Notes under the pieces: generated by a model
Databases searched by the model: none
The model's input: the letters and a program-made list of their open reading frames with translations, nothing else
Told to the model about the DNA's origin: nothing
Position numbers and translations under genes: made by a program
Assembly: GCF_005280195.1 (NCBI RefSeq)
Contig: NZ_SZPR01000012.1
Location: 186,001-250,000, forward strand
From: Streptomyces galbus
GTDB lineage: Bacteria > Actinomycetota > Actinomycetes > Streptomycetales > Streptomycetaceae
Reading direction: 5' to 3'
DNA: 64,000 bases
Shown: positions 42,771-54,338 of the stretch, in pieces
Numbering within the stretch: position 1 is the first letter of the stretch
How the letters are laid out: each line of letters begins with the position of its first letter

Positions 42771-42966
42771 GCCCGCAGCCTGCCAGGTGCCACTGACAAC
42801 TCCCTCGGCCGGGCGGGCGGTTCACCCGGTGACCGGACCGCGTGACGCCCCTCGTGCCCGCGCACGCCCCCGTTGCGCCCCTTCCGTGAACCGTCGTCGC
42901 CACGCGAGGCTCGGCGCCACGGCCGGCGTCCTCCCGGGGCCCGGTACGACCAGGGAGGGGAAGACC

Positions 42967-43347
42967 ATGGGGAACACGACCGGCAGACACCGCACCGCGA
43001 TCGCCGCCGTCCTCGCACTGCTGGCGGGGGCCGGCGCCGTCGCGGCCTCGGCGGGCCCCGCGGCGGCGGCCACCGGGGACGTGCTGATCGTCCAGAAGGG
43101 CAGCACCGGCAATCTGGTGAGCGTGCAGACCTTCGTGTTCGTTCCGGGCGTCACCGAGCAGGGCGACGGGGTCCAGGCCGGCGCCACCCAGTTCGCGGTC
43201 ACCAACCTCACGAACCGGACCCTCACCCTGACGGAGAGGACCGCGTCGGGCACGGTCGTCCACAGCGGCACCGTCGCCGCCGGCAAGAACGGCACCTTCG
43301 CCGTGACGGGCGGCGACACCGTGCTGCTCGCCGTGCCGGCCGACTAG
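42967..43347 (+). CDS. Small secreted protein of unknown function
   Basis: The product is 126 residues from an ATG at 42967 behind GGGAGGGGAAG. A signal peptide with a basic start (GRHRT) and hydrophobic core ends at an AAA-type site near residue 35. The mature part, about 91 residues, is Thr/Val-rich and predicted beta (VSVQTFVFVPG, FAVTNLTNRTLTLTE), with no cysteines. I recognise no family. It could be a surface or matrix protein; nothing nearby defines its role. Confidence 0.75.
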   Translation: MGNTTGRHRTAIAAVLALLAGAGAVAASAGPAAAATGDVLIVQKGSTGNLVSVQTFVFVPGVTEQGDGVQAGATQFAVTNLTNRTLTLTERTASGTVVHSGTVAAGKNGTFAVTGGDTVLLAVPAD

Positions 43348-43390
43348 AGGTCGTCGGGCGTGTCGTCGCCCCGGCCCCGGCCGGAAGGCC

Positions 43391-44191
43391 CTACGACGCC
43401 CCGGCCGCGTCGACCAGTGCCGCCAGGGACTCCGCGAGCCGTTCCAGGCCCGGGCCCGGCGGGCCGCCCGGCTCGGTCATGTAGGTGTCGCGGCGGATCT
43501 CCACCATCAGGGCCCGCACCCGGGCGTCCGACCCGTAGTACTCCAGCGGTACGTACGTCCCGCTGAACGGACTGTCCAGGCCCACGTCGCCCCACGCCCC
43601 GAACGCCTCCCGGGCGGCGGCGAGCAGCGGCCCGGGCGTGTGGAAGGGGTCGGTGCCCAGGCAGACCGCGGGCCGCGGGCCCTGTCCGTGCAGCTCGTAG
43701 GGCAGCGGGAGGGTCGGGTAGGAGTGCACGTCGACGATCACGGCGCGGCCCGTCGCCGCGAGGCGGTCGGCCACCGCCTCGGTCATGGCCCGCGCGTACG
43801 GGCGGAAGTACCGTTCGAGCAGCGGCTCCGGGTCGGTCGCGGGGTCCCGCAGCACCTCCCGGTGCGTGGTCCGCGTGTACACCGCCCCCATGCCGACGGC
43901 GCGCATCTCCTCGCGCTCGTCGGGGAAGCGCTCGGGGTCGACGACCAGCCGGGACAGCCGGTTCACGAACCGCCACGGCGCCACCCGCGCCCGTCCGGCG
44001 GCCCGCTCCGCCAGCTCGGCGGTGTGCGCGTCGACGATGTGGTCCAGCTCCCGCTCCAGCGCGCGGTCGTCGAGCACGATCCCGGCGCGCACCTCGGGCG
44101 GCACCGCCCGCGCCGCGTGGGGGACGTGCAGGATCACGGGTGACGTCCCGGCTCCGGGCAGCAGCTCGAACGACGGCACGGCAGGGCTCAT
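43391..44191 (-). CDS. N-formylglutamate amidohydrolase family protein
   Basis: The product is 266 residues. The family signature is present: ILHVPHAARAVP near residues 20-31, then ELDHIVDAHTAEL, NRLSRLVVDPERFPDE and VDVHSYPTLPLPY, which supply the metal-binding His and Asp residues of this zinc amidohydrolase fold. HutG-type members release glutamate from N-formylglutamate at the end of histidine degradation, but no other hut genes are here and many homologues are of uncertain specificity. It is monocistronic, 43 bases from the convergent secreted-protein gene. Confidence 0.87.
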   Translation of the reverse strand: MSPAVPSFELLPGAGTSPVILHVPHAARAVPPEVRAGIVLDDRALERELDHIVDAHTAELAERAAGRARVAPWRFVNRLSRLVVDPERFPDEREEMRAVGMGAVYTRTTHREVLRDPATDPEPLLERYFRPYARAMTEAVADRLAATGRAVIVDVHSYPTLPLPYELHGQGPRPAVCLGTDPFHTPGPLLAAAREAFGAWGDVGLDSPFSGTYVPLEYYGSDARVRALMVEIRRDTYMTEPGGPPGPGLERLAESLAALVDAAGAS

Positions 44192-44233
44192 ACGGGGGCT
44201 CCGGGGGAGGGGACGGGGAGGGCGGACGCGCGA

Positions 44234-44264
44234 CCGCCCCGGCCGGGAGGTCCGGCCGGGGCGG
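44234..44264 (-). terminator. Hairpin terminator after isocitrate dehydrogenase
   Basis: CCGCCCCGGCCGG (44234-44246) and CCGGCCGGGGCGG (44252-44264) are perfect 13-base complements around a five-base loop, 40 bases past the icd stop on the minus strand. Confidence 0.75.
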
Positions 44265-44303
44265 GCACGAGGGGCGTACCGCGGGCGCCGCGGGGCGCCG
44301 GCG

Positions 44304-46523
<2,220 letters not shown>

Positions 46524-46699
46524 CGGGTGCTCCGCTCCACGTCTGCAACATTGCTCGACATCAAGATATCTCGTGACCGGGGTCCGCTCGACAGGGGTGG
46601 GGTGCAACCGGACCGCCCTCCCCGGTGGTCATGGAGGGTGATCGTCACCAGTGGACGGCGGCCGGCGTGACCACCCGGCCGCCCCGACGGAAGCGGACC

Positions 46700-48244
46700 A
46701 TGAGATATCGCAGCAGAGTGACCGGACCGGCGGCCGCCCTCATCGGCGCCACCGCGGTCCTGGCCGGGGGCAGGAACGCGTACGCGGCGGGGACCGGCGA
46801 CGGCCCCGCCCCGGGCCCGGAGACCCTCGGCGACCCCGTCTACCCCGCCCTCGGCAACGACGGCTACCGCGTCGGCGCCTACCACCTCGACCTCGTCTAC
46901 GACCCCGCGACCGCCCTGGTGGAGGCCACGGCGACGCTGCGGGTGCGCACCACCCGGGCGCTCAGCCGGCTCTCCCTGGACGCCCTCGGCCTGGACGTGC
47001 GGTCGGTGCGCGTCGACGGCCGCACGGCCGCCTTCGAGCAGGCCGACGAGAAGCTGAGGATCACCCCCGAGCGCCGGCTGCCCGCCCGCGCCCACGTCAC
47101 CCTCCGCGTCGCGTACGGCGCCGACCCGCGCCGCGTCCTGCCGTACACCGGCTGGGTGCCGACCCCGGACGGCTTCGCGGTGGCCTGCCAGCCGAACCTG
47201 GCGCACACCGTCTTCCCCTGCAACGACCACCCCTCCGACAAGGCGCACTTCACCTTCCGCCTGACCGTCCCGGACGGTCTGACCGCCGTCGCGAGCGGCA
47301 CCCGGGTGCGCACCGAGCCGCTGCCGGGCGGGCGTACGGCCGTCACCTACCGGTCCCGCTCGCCGATCGCGACGGAGCTGGTGCAGATCACCGTCGGCGA
47401 CTACGTGGTCAAGGAGCGGAGCGGGCCGCACGGGCTGCCGCTGCGGGACGTCGTACCGAGGGCGCGGGCCGAGGCGCTGGAACCCGCGCTGTCCCTCACG
47501 CCCGGCCTGGTGGAGTGGATCGAGGGGCGCCTCGGCGCGTTCCCGTTCGAGACGTACGGGCTGCTGCCGTGCAACTCCGACCTGGCGGAGCCGTTCGACT
47601 TCACCGGCCTGGAGACCCAGACCCTGACGATCTACCGGCCGAACTTCCTCCTGCAGGAGGAGAAGAAGATCGGCTCGCACATGATGCACGAGCTGGTCCA
47701 CTCCTACTTCGGCAACAGCGTCTCGCCCGCCACCTGGGCCGACCTGTGGATCAACGAGGGCCACGCCGACTTCTACGGGCTGCTGTACCGCTACGAGCGC
47801 GGCTGGCCGGACTCCCTGGGCCTGACCAGCTTCGAGGCCCGCATGAAGGACACCTACGCGCGCGGCGACCAGTGGCGGCACGACTGGGGGCCGGTCGCCG
47901 CACCGAACGCCGCGAACCTCTTCGAGGCGCAGCGCTACCTGGGCGGCGTGCTCGTCCTGTACGCGCTGCGGCAGCTCATCGGTGAGGACGCCTTCCACGC
48001 CGTCGAGCGGGCCTTCCTGGACCGGTACCGCAACGCGTCGGCGTCCACGGAGGACTACATCGCGGTGGCGAGCGCGGTGTCCGGCCAGGACGTCTCCGGG
48101 TTCCTGAAGGACTGGCTGTACGGCACGACGACGCCGCGCATGCCGGGCCACCCGGACTGGACGGTCACGCCGGTCACGCCGTCCCTGGCCACGCCGCACG
48201 GCCGCCGGGACACGCGTCCCCACGACCACTCGGCGACGCTGTGA
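46700..48244 (+). CDS. Secreted M1-family aminopeptidase
   Basis: The product is 514 residues. A signal peptide ends around residue 30 (AYA-AG). The zinc site HELVHSYFG provides H330, E331 and H334, and NEG supplies E353. The exopeptidase loop reads GLETQ (303-307) in place of the usual GAMEN. At this length it has the M1 N-terminal and catalytic domains but lacks the large C-terminal helical domain of longer members. The ATG at 46700 has a weak GGAAG. It is divergent from icd and probably trims peptides outside the cell. Confidence 0.9.
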   Translation: MRYRSRVTGPAAALIGATAVLAGGRNAYAAGTGDGPAPGPETLGDPVYPALGNDGYRVGAYHLDLVYDPATALVEATATLRVRTTRALSRLSLDALGLDVRSVRVDGRTAAFEQADEKLRITPERRLPARAHVTLRVAYGADPRRVLPYTGWVPTPDGFAVACQPNLAHTVFPCNDHPSDKAHFTFRLTVPDGLTAVASGTRVRTEPLPGGRTAVTYRSRSPIATELVQITVGDYVVKERSGPHGLPLRDVVPRARAEALEPALSLTPGLVEWIEGRLGAFPFETYGLLPCNSDLAEPFDFTGLETQTLTIYRPNFLLQEEKKIGSHMMHELVHSYFGNSVSPATWADLWINEGHADFYGLLYRYERGWPDSLGLTSFEARMKDTYARGDQWRHDWGPVAAPNAANLFEAQRYLGGVLVLYALRQLIGEDAFHAVERAFLDRYRNASASTEDYIAVASAVSGQDVSGFLKDWLYGTTTPRMPGHPDWTVTPVTPSLATPHGRRDTRPHDHSATL

Positions 48245-48254
48245 CCTGAGCCGG

Positions 48255-48704
48255 TCACACCGGGCGGGCGGGTCGGACCCCGTCCGCCCCGCCGCCGGCC
48301 CCGCCCCGGGTGAGTTCCCGCTCGACCCAGCGGCAGATCACGTGCACCGCGTACACGTGCTCGGCGCGGCTCAGCTCCCGTCCCTTCGGGATGCCGTGCC
48401 ACCGCTGCAGGCAGCTCCGGCAGCAGGTCGCGGTGGCGTGCTGGGCGACGAACACCGGGTGCCCGCGGTACGGGGTCTGCTTGCCGTCCTTGTACGGCGC
48501 GGCGGGGGCCAGCCGGCGGGCCAGCAGGTCGTAGGCGTGCCACCGGATCGTGGCGGGCCCGCGCTCCACGGCGAGGGCCCGCTCCCGCCCGGCCAGCCGG
48601 AACCGCGCCCGGAACGGCTGGCGCGCGAGGGCGTCCAGCCGCTCGTCGAGCGCGCGGACCGAGGACGGGGAGGCGGGCGGCGGCACGTCGGGGGCGGGGC
48701 TCAT
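48255..48704 (-). CDS. DUF4186 family protein
   Basis: The product is 149 residues. The DUF4186 core is clear: FRARFRLAGRERALAVERGPATIRWHAYDLLARRLAPAAPYKDGKQTPYRGHPVFVAQHATATCCRSCLQRWHGIPKGREL. The HATATCCRSCLQRWHGI block, with three cysteines and flanking histidines, looks like a metal site. No biochemical function is established to my knowledge. It converges on the aminopeptidase with a 10-base gap and stands alone. Confidence 0.88.
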   Translation of the reverse strand: MSPAPDVPPPASPSSVRALDERLDALARQPFRARFRLAGRERALAVERGPATIRWHAYDLLARRLAPAAPYKDGKQTPYRGHPVFVAQHATATCCRSCLQRWHGIPKGRELSRAEHVYAVHVICRWVERELTRGGAGGGADGVRPARPV

Positions 48705-48741
48705 GGTCCTCCCAGCGTACGGCGCCGTCGCCGCGGATCGG

Positions 48742-49836
48742 TCAGCCCCCGAGCGCGGGGTCCGCCGTCAGGCCGTCGCCGGTGCGCTGGTGCGGGATGG
48801 ACGGGACCGCGCCCTGCTGGAGCGTGACGGTGCGGGCGGGGGCCGGGATGCGGATGCCCTCGGCGCGGTAGCGCTTGTGCAGGCGCTTGATGAACTCGTG
48901 CTTGATCCGGTACTGGTCGCTGAACTCGCCGACGCCCAGGATCACGGTGAAGCCGATCCGGGAGTCGCCGAAGGTGTGGAAGCGCACCGCCGGCTCGTGG
49001 TCGGGCACCGCGCCGCTGATCTCGGTCATCACCTCGGCGACCACGTCGGTGGTCACCTTCTCCACGTGCTCCAGGTCGCTGTCGTAGGCGACGCCCACCT
49101 GCACCAGGATCGTCAGCCGCTGCTCGGGGCGCATGAAGTTGGTCATGTTCGCCTTGGCGAGCTGCCCGTTGGGGATCACGATGAGGTTGTTGGACAGCGC
49201 CCGCACCGTGGTCTGGCGCCAGTTGATGTCCTCGACGTAGCCCTCCTCCCCGCTGCTCAGCTTGATGTAGTCGCCGGGCTGGACGGTCTTGGAGGCGAGG
49301 ATGTGGATGCCCGCGAAGAGGTTGGCGAGCGTGTCCTGCAGCGCGAGGGCGACCGCGAGACCGCCCACGCCCAGGGCGGTGAGCAGCGGCGCGATGGAGA
49401 TGCCGAGCGTCTGCAGCACCACCAGGAAGCCGATCGCGAGGACCAGGATCCGGGTGATGTTGACGAAGATCGTGGCCGATCCGGCGACGCCGGAGCGCGA
49501 GTGGGTCACGCTGCGGACCAGTTCGGCGACCACCCGCGCCGCCGACAGGGTCACGACGAAGATCAGCAGCACGGTCAGGGACTGGTTGGCGGTGCGCTGC
49601 ACGGCCCGGGTCAGCGGCAGCACCGCGGCCGCGGCCGCCGCGCCGGCGGCGATCGCCGCCCACGGCACGACCGTGCGCAGCGCGTCCACCAGCACGTCGT
49701 CGCCGCCCCACTTGGTGCGCTTGGCGTGCTTGGCCAGCCAGCGCAGCAGCCCGCGGGAGAGGAAGGCGGCCAGCAGGCCCGCGGCCAGGGCGATGCCGGC
49801 GAGGACGGAGTCGTCCAGGGTCAGCGCGCGGTTCAC
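48742..49836 (-). CDS. Mechanosensitive channel, MscS family
   Basis: The product is 364 residues. Membrane helices near residues 10-30, 55-75, 88-110 and 130-155 precede the pore helix ALGVGGLAVALALQDTLANLFAGIHIL (155-182), rich in Gly/Ala as in MscS TM3. The beta domain follows (VQPGDYIKLSSGEEGYVEDINWRQTTVRALSNNLIVIPNGQLAKANMTNFMRPE). It opens under membrane tension to release osmolytes. The length exceeds E. coli MscS (286) because of an extra N-terminal helix. A start at 49836 follows GGAGG. Confidence 0.92.
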   Translation of the reverse strand: MNRALTLDDSVLAGIALAAGLLAAFLSRGLLRWLAKHAKRTKWGGDDVLVDALRTVVPWAAIAAGAAAAAAVLPLTRAVQRTANQSLTVLLIFVVTLSAARVVAELVRSVTHSRSGVAGSATIFVNITRILVLAIGFLVVLQTLGISIAPLLTALGVGGLAVALALQDTLANLFAGIHILASKTVQPGDYIKLSSGEEGYVEDINWRQTTVRALSNNLIVIPNGQLAKANMTNFMRPEQRLTILVQVGVAYDSDLEHVEKVTTDVVAEVMTEISGAVPDHEPAVRFHTFGDSRIGFTVILGVGEFSDQYRIKHEFIKRLHKRYRAEGIRIPAPARTVTLQQGAVPSIPHQRTGDGLTADPALGG

Positions 49837-49932
49837 CGGTCACCTCCGGGGAGACGATCCGCGGCCCGGGGGGCCGCCGACGGCCGGATGTGCAATGTCG
49901 TCACGTGGTCCACTGCTCGGTTCCGGGAAGTG

Positions 49933-49983
49933 CGATCACGCGGGCCCGGCCGGGGTGTTGGGCCCGGCCGGCCCGCGCGATCA
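49933..49983 (-). terminator. Long hairpin after the APC permease gene
   Basis: Arms around GATC-x-CGCGGGCC (49934 onward) and GGCCCGCG-x-GATC (to 49982) pair almost fully around a TGTTGG-like loop. It lies about 50 bases past the permease stop on the minus strand, and no coding frame overlaps it. Confidence 0.65.
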
Positions 49984-50030
49984 CTCATCCTGCCGCATTC
50001 CGGACGGCAGTTCGTACCCGGCCGGGTCGC

Positions 50031-51563
50031 TCACACGATGCCTTCGGCCAGTTCGGCCTGCTCCCGGTCCGAGCCGTACGCGGCCGTGGTGGGCGTCCCG
50101 TACGAGCGGCGGGCGACGAACCACCACACGGTGGCCAGGACCAGCACGACGGCCAGCGCGACCGAGGCGTAGTTCATGGTGTCCGCCGTCACCGGCGACG
50201 ACTGCGGCAGGCAGAACAGCACCGTCACGCACGCCACCCACACCACCGCGATCCAGCCGATCGGCCTGCTCCACCGGCCCAGGCTCCACGGACCCGGCGT
50301 GAACCGGTCACCCGCGCGCAGCCGCAGGAACACCGGGATGGCGTAGGCGGGCGTGATCCCGATGACGTTGATCGCGGTGACCGCGCCGTACGCGGTCGCC
50401 GAGTACAGCGACGGCAGGGCGAGCACACAGGCCACGGCGACCGACAGCCACACCGCGGCCACCGGCGTCTGGGTGCGGGTGCTGACCTTGCGCCACAGGT
50501 GCGAGCCCGGCAGCGCCCGGTCCCGGCTGAACGCGAACACCATGCGGCTGGCCGCGGCCACCTCGGCGTTCCCGCAGAACAGCTGCGCCACGATGACCAC
50601 CAGCAGCAGCGCGCTCGCGCCGTCCGTGCCGAGCCCGTCGAGCAAAATCTGCGCGGGCGGCACCCCGGTCGCGGTGGCGAGCGTGCCGTCGTAGTCCTGG
50701 ATGGCGAAGGTCAGACCGGCGAGCAGCACGAAACCCGCCAGCCACGACGCCCAGATCGAGCGCACGATGCCGCGGGCCGCCGACACCGAGGCGTGCGCCG
50801 TCTCCTCCGACAGGTGCGCCGAGGCGTCGTAGCCGGAGAAGGTGTACTGGGCGAGCAGCAGGCCGATCGCGGCGACGTAGACCGGGTTGTGCCAGCCGGT
50901 GTTGTTGACGAACTCGGTGAACACGAAGGACGGCGAGCGGTGGTGGTCGGGCACGATCCACAGCGCGCCCACGATCACCGCGACACCGGCCAGGTGCCAC
51001 CACACGGATATCGAGTTGAGCACGCTGACCAGCCGTACGCCGAACAGGTTGAGCACGGCGTGCAGCAGCAGGATCGCCACGAAGATCAGCATCGTTTTCT
51101 CCGGCGTGGGCGTGAAGCCCCACTGGAGGTCGGCGAACGCGCCCGCGAACAGGGCGGCGCCGTAGTCGATGCCGGCGATCGCCCCGAGCAGGCCGAGCAG
51201 GTTCAGCCAGCCCGTGTACCAGCCCCAGCGCCGCCCGCCGAGCCGGTCGGCCATGTAGTACAGGGCGCCCGAGGTCGGGTAGGCGCTGGTCACCTCCGCC
51301 AGCGCGAGGCCCACGCACAGCACGAACAGCCCGACCCCCGCCCAGCCCCACAGCATGACGGCGGGGCCGCCCGCGTTCATGCCGAAGCCGTACAGGGTCA
51401 TGCAGCCCGACAGGATCGAGATGACGGAGAAGCTGATCGCGAAGTTGCCGAAGCCGCCCATGCGGCGGGCCAGCACCGGCCGGTAGCCGAGTTCGCGCAG
51501 CCGCTGCTCCTCGTCCGGCCGGGGGACCTCGACGGGAGCCGGTGGCTCGGGGGTGCGGGACAT
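50031..51563 (-). CDS. Amino acid/polyamine permease, APC superfamily
   Basis: The product is 510 residues with about 12 membrane helices. The N-terminal FAISFSVISILSGCMTLYGFGMNAGGPAVMLWGW contains the unwound first helix with Gly-rich substrate motif. TSAYPTSGALYYMADRLGG and SGYDASAHLSEETAHAS match the ACT/GABA-permease branch (yeast Uga4 and Bat1-like). Likely substrates are GABA, choline-like amines or polyamines. It precedes, with a 67-base gap on the same strand downstream of it, no partner gene; the upstream hypothetical protein (51630) may be co-transcribed. Confidence 0.9.
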   Translation of the reverse strand: MSRTPEPPAPVEVPRPDEEQRLRELGYRPVLARRMGGFGNFAISFSVISILSGCMTLYGFGMNAGGPAVMLWGWAGVGLFVLCVGLALAEVTSAYPTSGALYYMADRLGGRRWGWYTGWLNLLGLLGAIAGIDYGAALFAGAFADLQWGFTPTPEKTMLIFVAILLLHAVLNLFGVRLVSVLNSISVWWHLAGVAVIVGALWIVPDHHRSPSFVFTEFVNNTGWHNPVYVAAIGLLLAQYTFSGYDASAHLSEETAHASVSAARGIVRSIWASWLAGFVLLAGLTFAIQDYDGTLATATGVPPAQILLDGLGTDGASALLLVVIVAQLFCGNAEVAAASRMVFAFSRDRALPGSHLWRKVSTRTQTPVAAVWLSVAVACVLALPSLYSATAYGAVTAINVIGITPAYAIPVFLRLRAGDRFTPGPWSLGRWSRPIGWIAVVWVACVTVLFCLPQSSPVTADTMNYASVALAVVLVLATVWWFVARRSYGTPTTAAYGSDREQAELAEGIV

Positions 51564-51629
51564 ACGGAGACCTCCGGGGGGAGAGGGGGTGGGGAAACGG
51601 GGGAGCAGGGGGAGAGGCGCGGGGCCGGG

Positions 51630-52610
51630 TCAGGGCGTGGCGCCGCTGCGGGCGCGGGCCCGCAGGAACACCTCCACCGCCTCGGCGGGTTCGCCCGGCC
51701 GCCCGGCACGGCCCGTCCAGGGCACGGGCGTGTAGTACGGCCCGATCGCGCCGAACACCCGGGCCGCCTGCGGGAAGCGCTGCGCGCCCCACAGCGCGTG
51801 GGCGAGGTGGTTGAGGTCCAGCGGGGAGCGCTCGGCCGGGTCGGACCGCTCGAACCACGCCTCGTACGCCCGCAGCGCCTCCCGGGCGGCGTCCTCGGCG
51901 ACCCAGAACAGGTCGAGGGCGGTGTCCCGCCCGCCCTCGCGCCGGTAGCGCTCGACCCGTACGTACAGGGGCAGCAGATGCAGCGCGGAGCCCGGCGGTG
52001 CCGCCTGGCCGGCGAGCTGGGCGAAGGCCTCCGCCTCCGCGGGCCGCGGGGAGGCCGCGTGCGCGTACAGGAACTGGAGCATGCGGTGGTGTGCCTCGCG
52101 GTTGCCCGGGTCGCGCTTGTCGGCCTCGGCGAGCAGTCCCCACGGCCCCGGCGGCAGCGTCGGTTCCGGGGCGGCCACCCGGTGCTCGTCCCACAGCCGC
52201 CGGCGGTCGAGCTGGGCCAGCGCCAGCAGGCACACCCACGGCACCGGGTCCGGGGGCGCGAGCCGGGCGGCCTCCTGGCTCATGTCCCAGGCCTCGATCC
52301 ACAGTTCGTGCGTACGGCGGTGGCCCTCGCGCCGCGCCCGCAGGGCGCGCTCCACCCCGACCCGGGCACGCATCACCACGGCCGGGACGCTGTGCGGCTC
52401 CTCGGCGAGCCAGGCGCGCACCACGTCGGTCCCGGCGGCCGCCGTGGCCAGCACCTGGGTGCGCCGCGTCCAGGCCGTCCAGCCCGCCGTGTCCTCCAGC
52501 AGGGTGCGCATCGCCAGCCAGCGCCCGGTGCGCAGCTCCTGCAGGGCGGAGCGCAGGGCGTCGTCGGGACCGGCGGGGTCGTAGGCCGGCCGTGCTCCTT
52601 CGCGTGCCAT
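51630..52610 (-). CDS. Hypothetical helical-repeat protein
   Basis: The product is 326 residues from the ATG at 52610. An in-frame ATG at 52697 would add a basic, unconserved 29 residues. The sequence is almost entirely helical with Trp/Ala/Arg-rich pairs of helices (LQELRTGRWLAMRTLLEDTAGWTAWTRRTQVLA, LNHLAHALWGAQRFPQAARVFGAIGPYY), resembling degenerate TPR units. Similar proteins appear in many Streptomyces without assigned function. There is no signal peptide or catalytic motif. It is possibly co-transcribed with the APC permease gene 67 bases downstream. Confidence 0.75.
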   Translation of the reverse strand: MAREGARPAYDPAGPDDALRSALQELRTGRWLAMRTLLEDTAGWTAWTRRTQVLATAAAGTDVVRAWLAEEPHSVPAVVMRARVGVERALRARREGHRRTHELWIEAWDMSQEAARLAPPDPVPWVCLLALAQLDRRRLWDEHRVAAPEPTLPPGPWGLLAEADKRDPGNREAHHRMLQFLYAHAASPRPAEAEAFAQLAGQAAPPGSALHLLPLYVRVERYRREGGRDTALDLFWVAEDAAREALRAYEAWFERSDPAERSPLDLNHLAHALWGAQRFPQAARVFGAIGPYYTPVPWTGRAGRPGEPAEAVEVFLRARARSGATP

Positions 52611-52812
52611 CAGCCGTCCGCGCGGGGGTGCCGAAGGGGCAGGTCGGCGGGATGGAGTAACAACAGCCCTCCTCTGGGCGGTTGATGAGGAGATCACGTC
52701 GGTCGGCGGTCACTATAGAGGGGGTCGTACGACCGGACGAAGCAATTCAAGTCCGTTATCGTTCAACCATCTTCGCTGGTGGCGGGGCGAAGTCGGCGCG
52801 GAAACGGGGTGC

Positions 52813-52842
52813 TTGACGCGGTGCGGGGCCCGGCGGCAGGCT
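52813..52842 (+). promoter_or_regulatory. Promoter of the glycerol-kinase-like operon
   Basis: TTGACG (52813-52818) and CAGGCT (52837-52842) are spaced by 18 bases. The transcript would start near 52849, next to an in-frame GTG at 52851 that could act as a leaderless start. Confidence 0.5.
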
Positions 52843-52889
52843 GTCGGCCCGTGATCAACGGGACGCGGGCGGCCGCGGGGAAGGGCGCG

Positions 52890-54338
52890 ATGACAGGTCC
52901 CGTGCTCGCCGTCGACCAGGGCACCTCCGGCACCAAGGCCCTCGTGGTCTGCCCCGAACGCGGCGTCCTCGGCACCGGGTTCGCCGCGGTCCGCCCCCGT
53001 CACCTGCCCGGCGGCCGGGTCGAGGCCGACCCCGCCGAGCTGTACGGATCGGTCGTCGAGGCCGGCCGGCGCGCCCTCGCCGAGGCCCGCGAACCCGTCG
53101 TCGCGTTCGGCCTGGCCAACCAGGGGGAGACCGTCCTCGCCTGGGACCCGGCCACCGGACGCCCGCTCACCGACGCGATCGTCTGGCAGGACCGGCGCGC
53201 CGAGGACGTCTGCGCCGAACTCGCCCCGCACGCGGACGAACTGCGCGAACTGACCGGCCTGCCCGTCGACCCCTATTTCGCGGCGCCGAAAATGGCTTGG
53301 ATCCGCCGTCGGCTGACCGGCGAGGGCGTCGTCACGACCAGCGACGCCTGGCTCGTGCGGCGCCTGACCGGAGCCTTCGTCACGGACGTGGCGACCGCCG
53401 GCCGCACCCAGCTCCTCGACCTCGACCGCGCCGCCTGGTCCCCGCGCGCCCTCGACCTGTACGGCCTGTCCGGCGAGCGCCTGCCCGACGTCGTCGACAA
53501 CGCCCGGGTCGTCGGCACCACCCGCGCCTTCGGACCCGAGCACCCGGAGATCCCGCTCACCGGGCTCGCCGTCGACCAGCAGGCCGCCCTGCTCGCCCAG
53601 CGCGTCACGGCCCCGGGCACCGCCAAGTGCACCTACGGGACCGGCGCGTTCCTGCTCGCGCACACCGGGGAGAGCCCCGGGCGCGGCACCTCCGGGCTGG
53701 TGTCCTGCGTCGCCTGGCGGCTGGCAAACCGCACCAGCTACTGCCTCGACGGCCAGGTGTTCGCCGCCGCGTCCGCCGTGCGCTGGCTCACCGACCTCGG
53801 TGTGCTGCGCGACGCCGCCGACCTCGACGCCGTCGGCGGCGGCGTGCCCGACAGCGGCGGCGTCACCTTCGTGCCCGCCCTCGCCGGACTCGCCGCCCCC
53901 TGGTGGCGCGGCGAGCTGCGCGGCTCCCTGACCGGGCTCGGCCTGGACACCACCCCGGGCCACCTGGTGCGCGCCCTGTGCGAGGGCATCGCCGCCCAGG
54001 TCGTCGCCCTCGCGGACGCCGCGGAGGCCGACCTCGGCACCGCGCTGACCACCCTGCGCGTCGACGGCGGCCTGACCCGCTCGGCGCTGCTCATGCAGAC
54101 CCAGGCCGACCTGCTGCAGCGCCCCGTGGAGGTGTCCGCCCTGCCCGACGCGACGGCTCTCGGCGTGGGCGCGCTGGCCCGGCTCGGCGCCGATCCCGGC
54201 CTGGGCGTCGAGGCCGCCCTCCCGGACGCGGAGCCCGCCGCGGTGTACGAGCCGCGCCTCACGGCCGACGAGGCCGCCGAGCGCCTCGGCCGCTTCCGGG
54301 CGGCCGTGGACGCCCTGCTGGAGGGGAGCGCCGCATGA
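52890..54338 (+). CDS. FGGY-family kinase, glycerol kinase-like
   Basis: The product is 482 residues. The N-terminal phosphate-1 motif is LAVDQGTSGTKALVV. FGLANQGETVLAWDPATGRPLTDAIVWQDRR and YGTGAFLLAHTGE are the glycerol-kinase-type substrate and nucleotide motifs, and DGGLTRSALLMQTQADLLQRPVEV is the C-terminal adenosine motif. Normal length is about 500. It phosphorylates glycerol or a related polyol, and the next two genes are glycerol-phosphate-dehydrogenase-like, completing a pathway to a triose. The ATG at 52890 follows GGGGAAGGG. The overlap with the next gene is ATGA. Confidence 0.88.
   Translation: MTGPVLAVDQGTSGTKALVVCPERGVLGTGFAAVRPRHLPGGRVEADPAELYGSVVEAGRRALAEAREPVVAFGLANQGETVLAWDPATGRPLTDAIVWQDRRAEDVCAELAPHADELRELTGLPVDPYFAAPKMAWIRRRLTGEGVVTTSDAWLVRRLTGAFVTDVATAGRTQLLDLDRAAWSPRALDLYGLSGERLPDVVDNARVVGTTRAFGPEHPEIPLTGLAVDQQAALLAQRVTAPGTAKCTYGTGAFLLAHTGESPGRGTSGLVSCVAWRLANRTSYCLDGQVFAAASAVRWLTDLGVLRDAADLDAVGGGVPDSGGVTFVPALAGLAAPWWRGELRGSLTGLGLDTTPGHLVRALCEGIAAQVVALADAAEADLGTALTTLRVDGGLTRSALLMQTQADLLQRPVEVSALPDATALGVGALARLGADPGLGVEAALPDAEPAAVYEPRLTADEAAERLGRFRAAVDALLEGSAA

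Noticed and set aside
42195..43347. SUKH protein plus small secreted protein as a toxin-immunity pair
   Set aside because: The secreted protein has no toxin domain, and the two genes are on opposite strands with separate signals; the idea has no sequence support.
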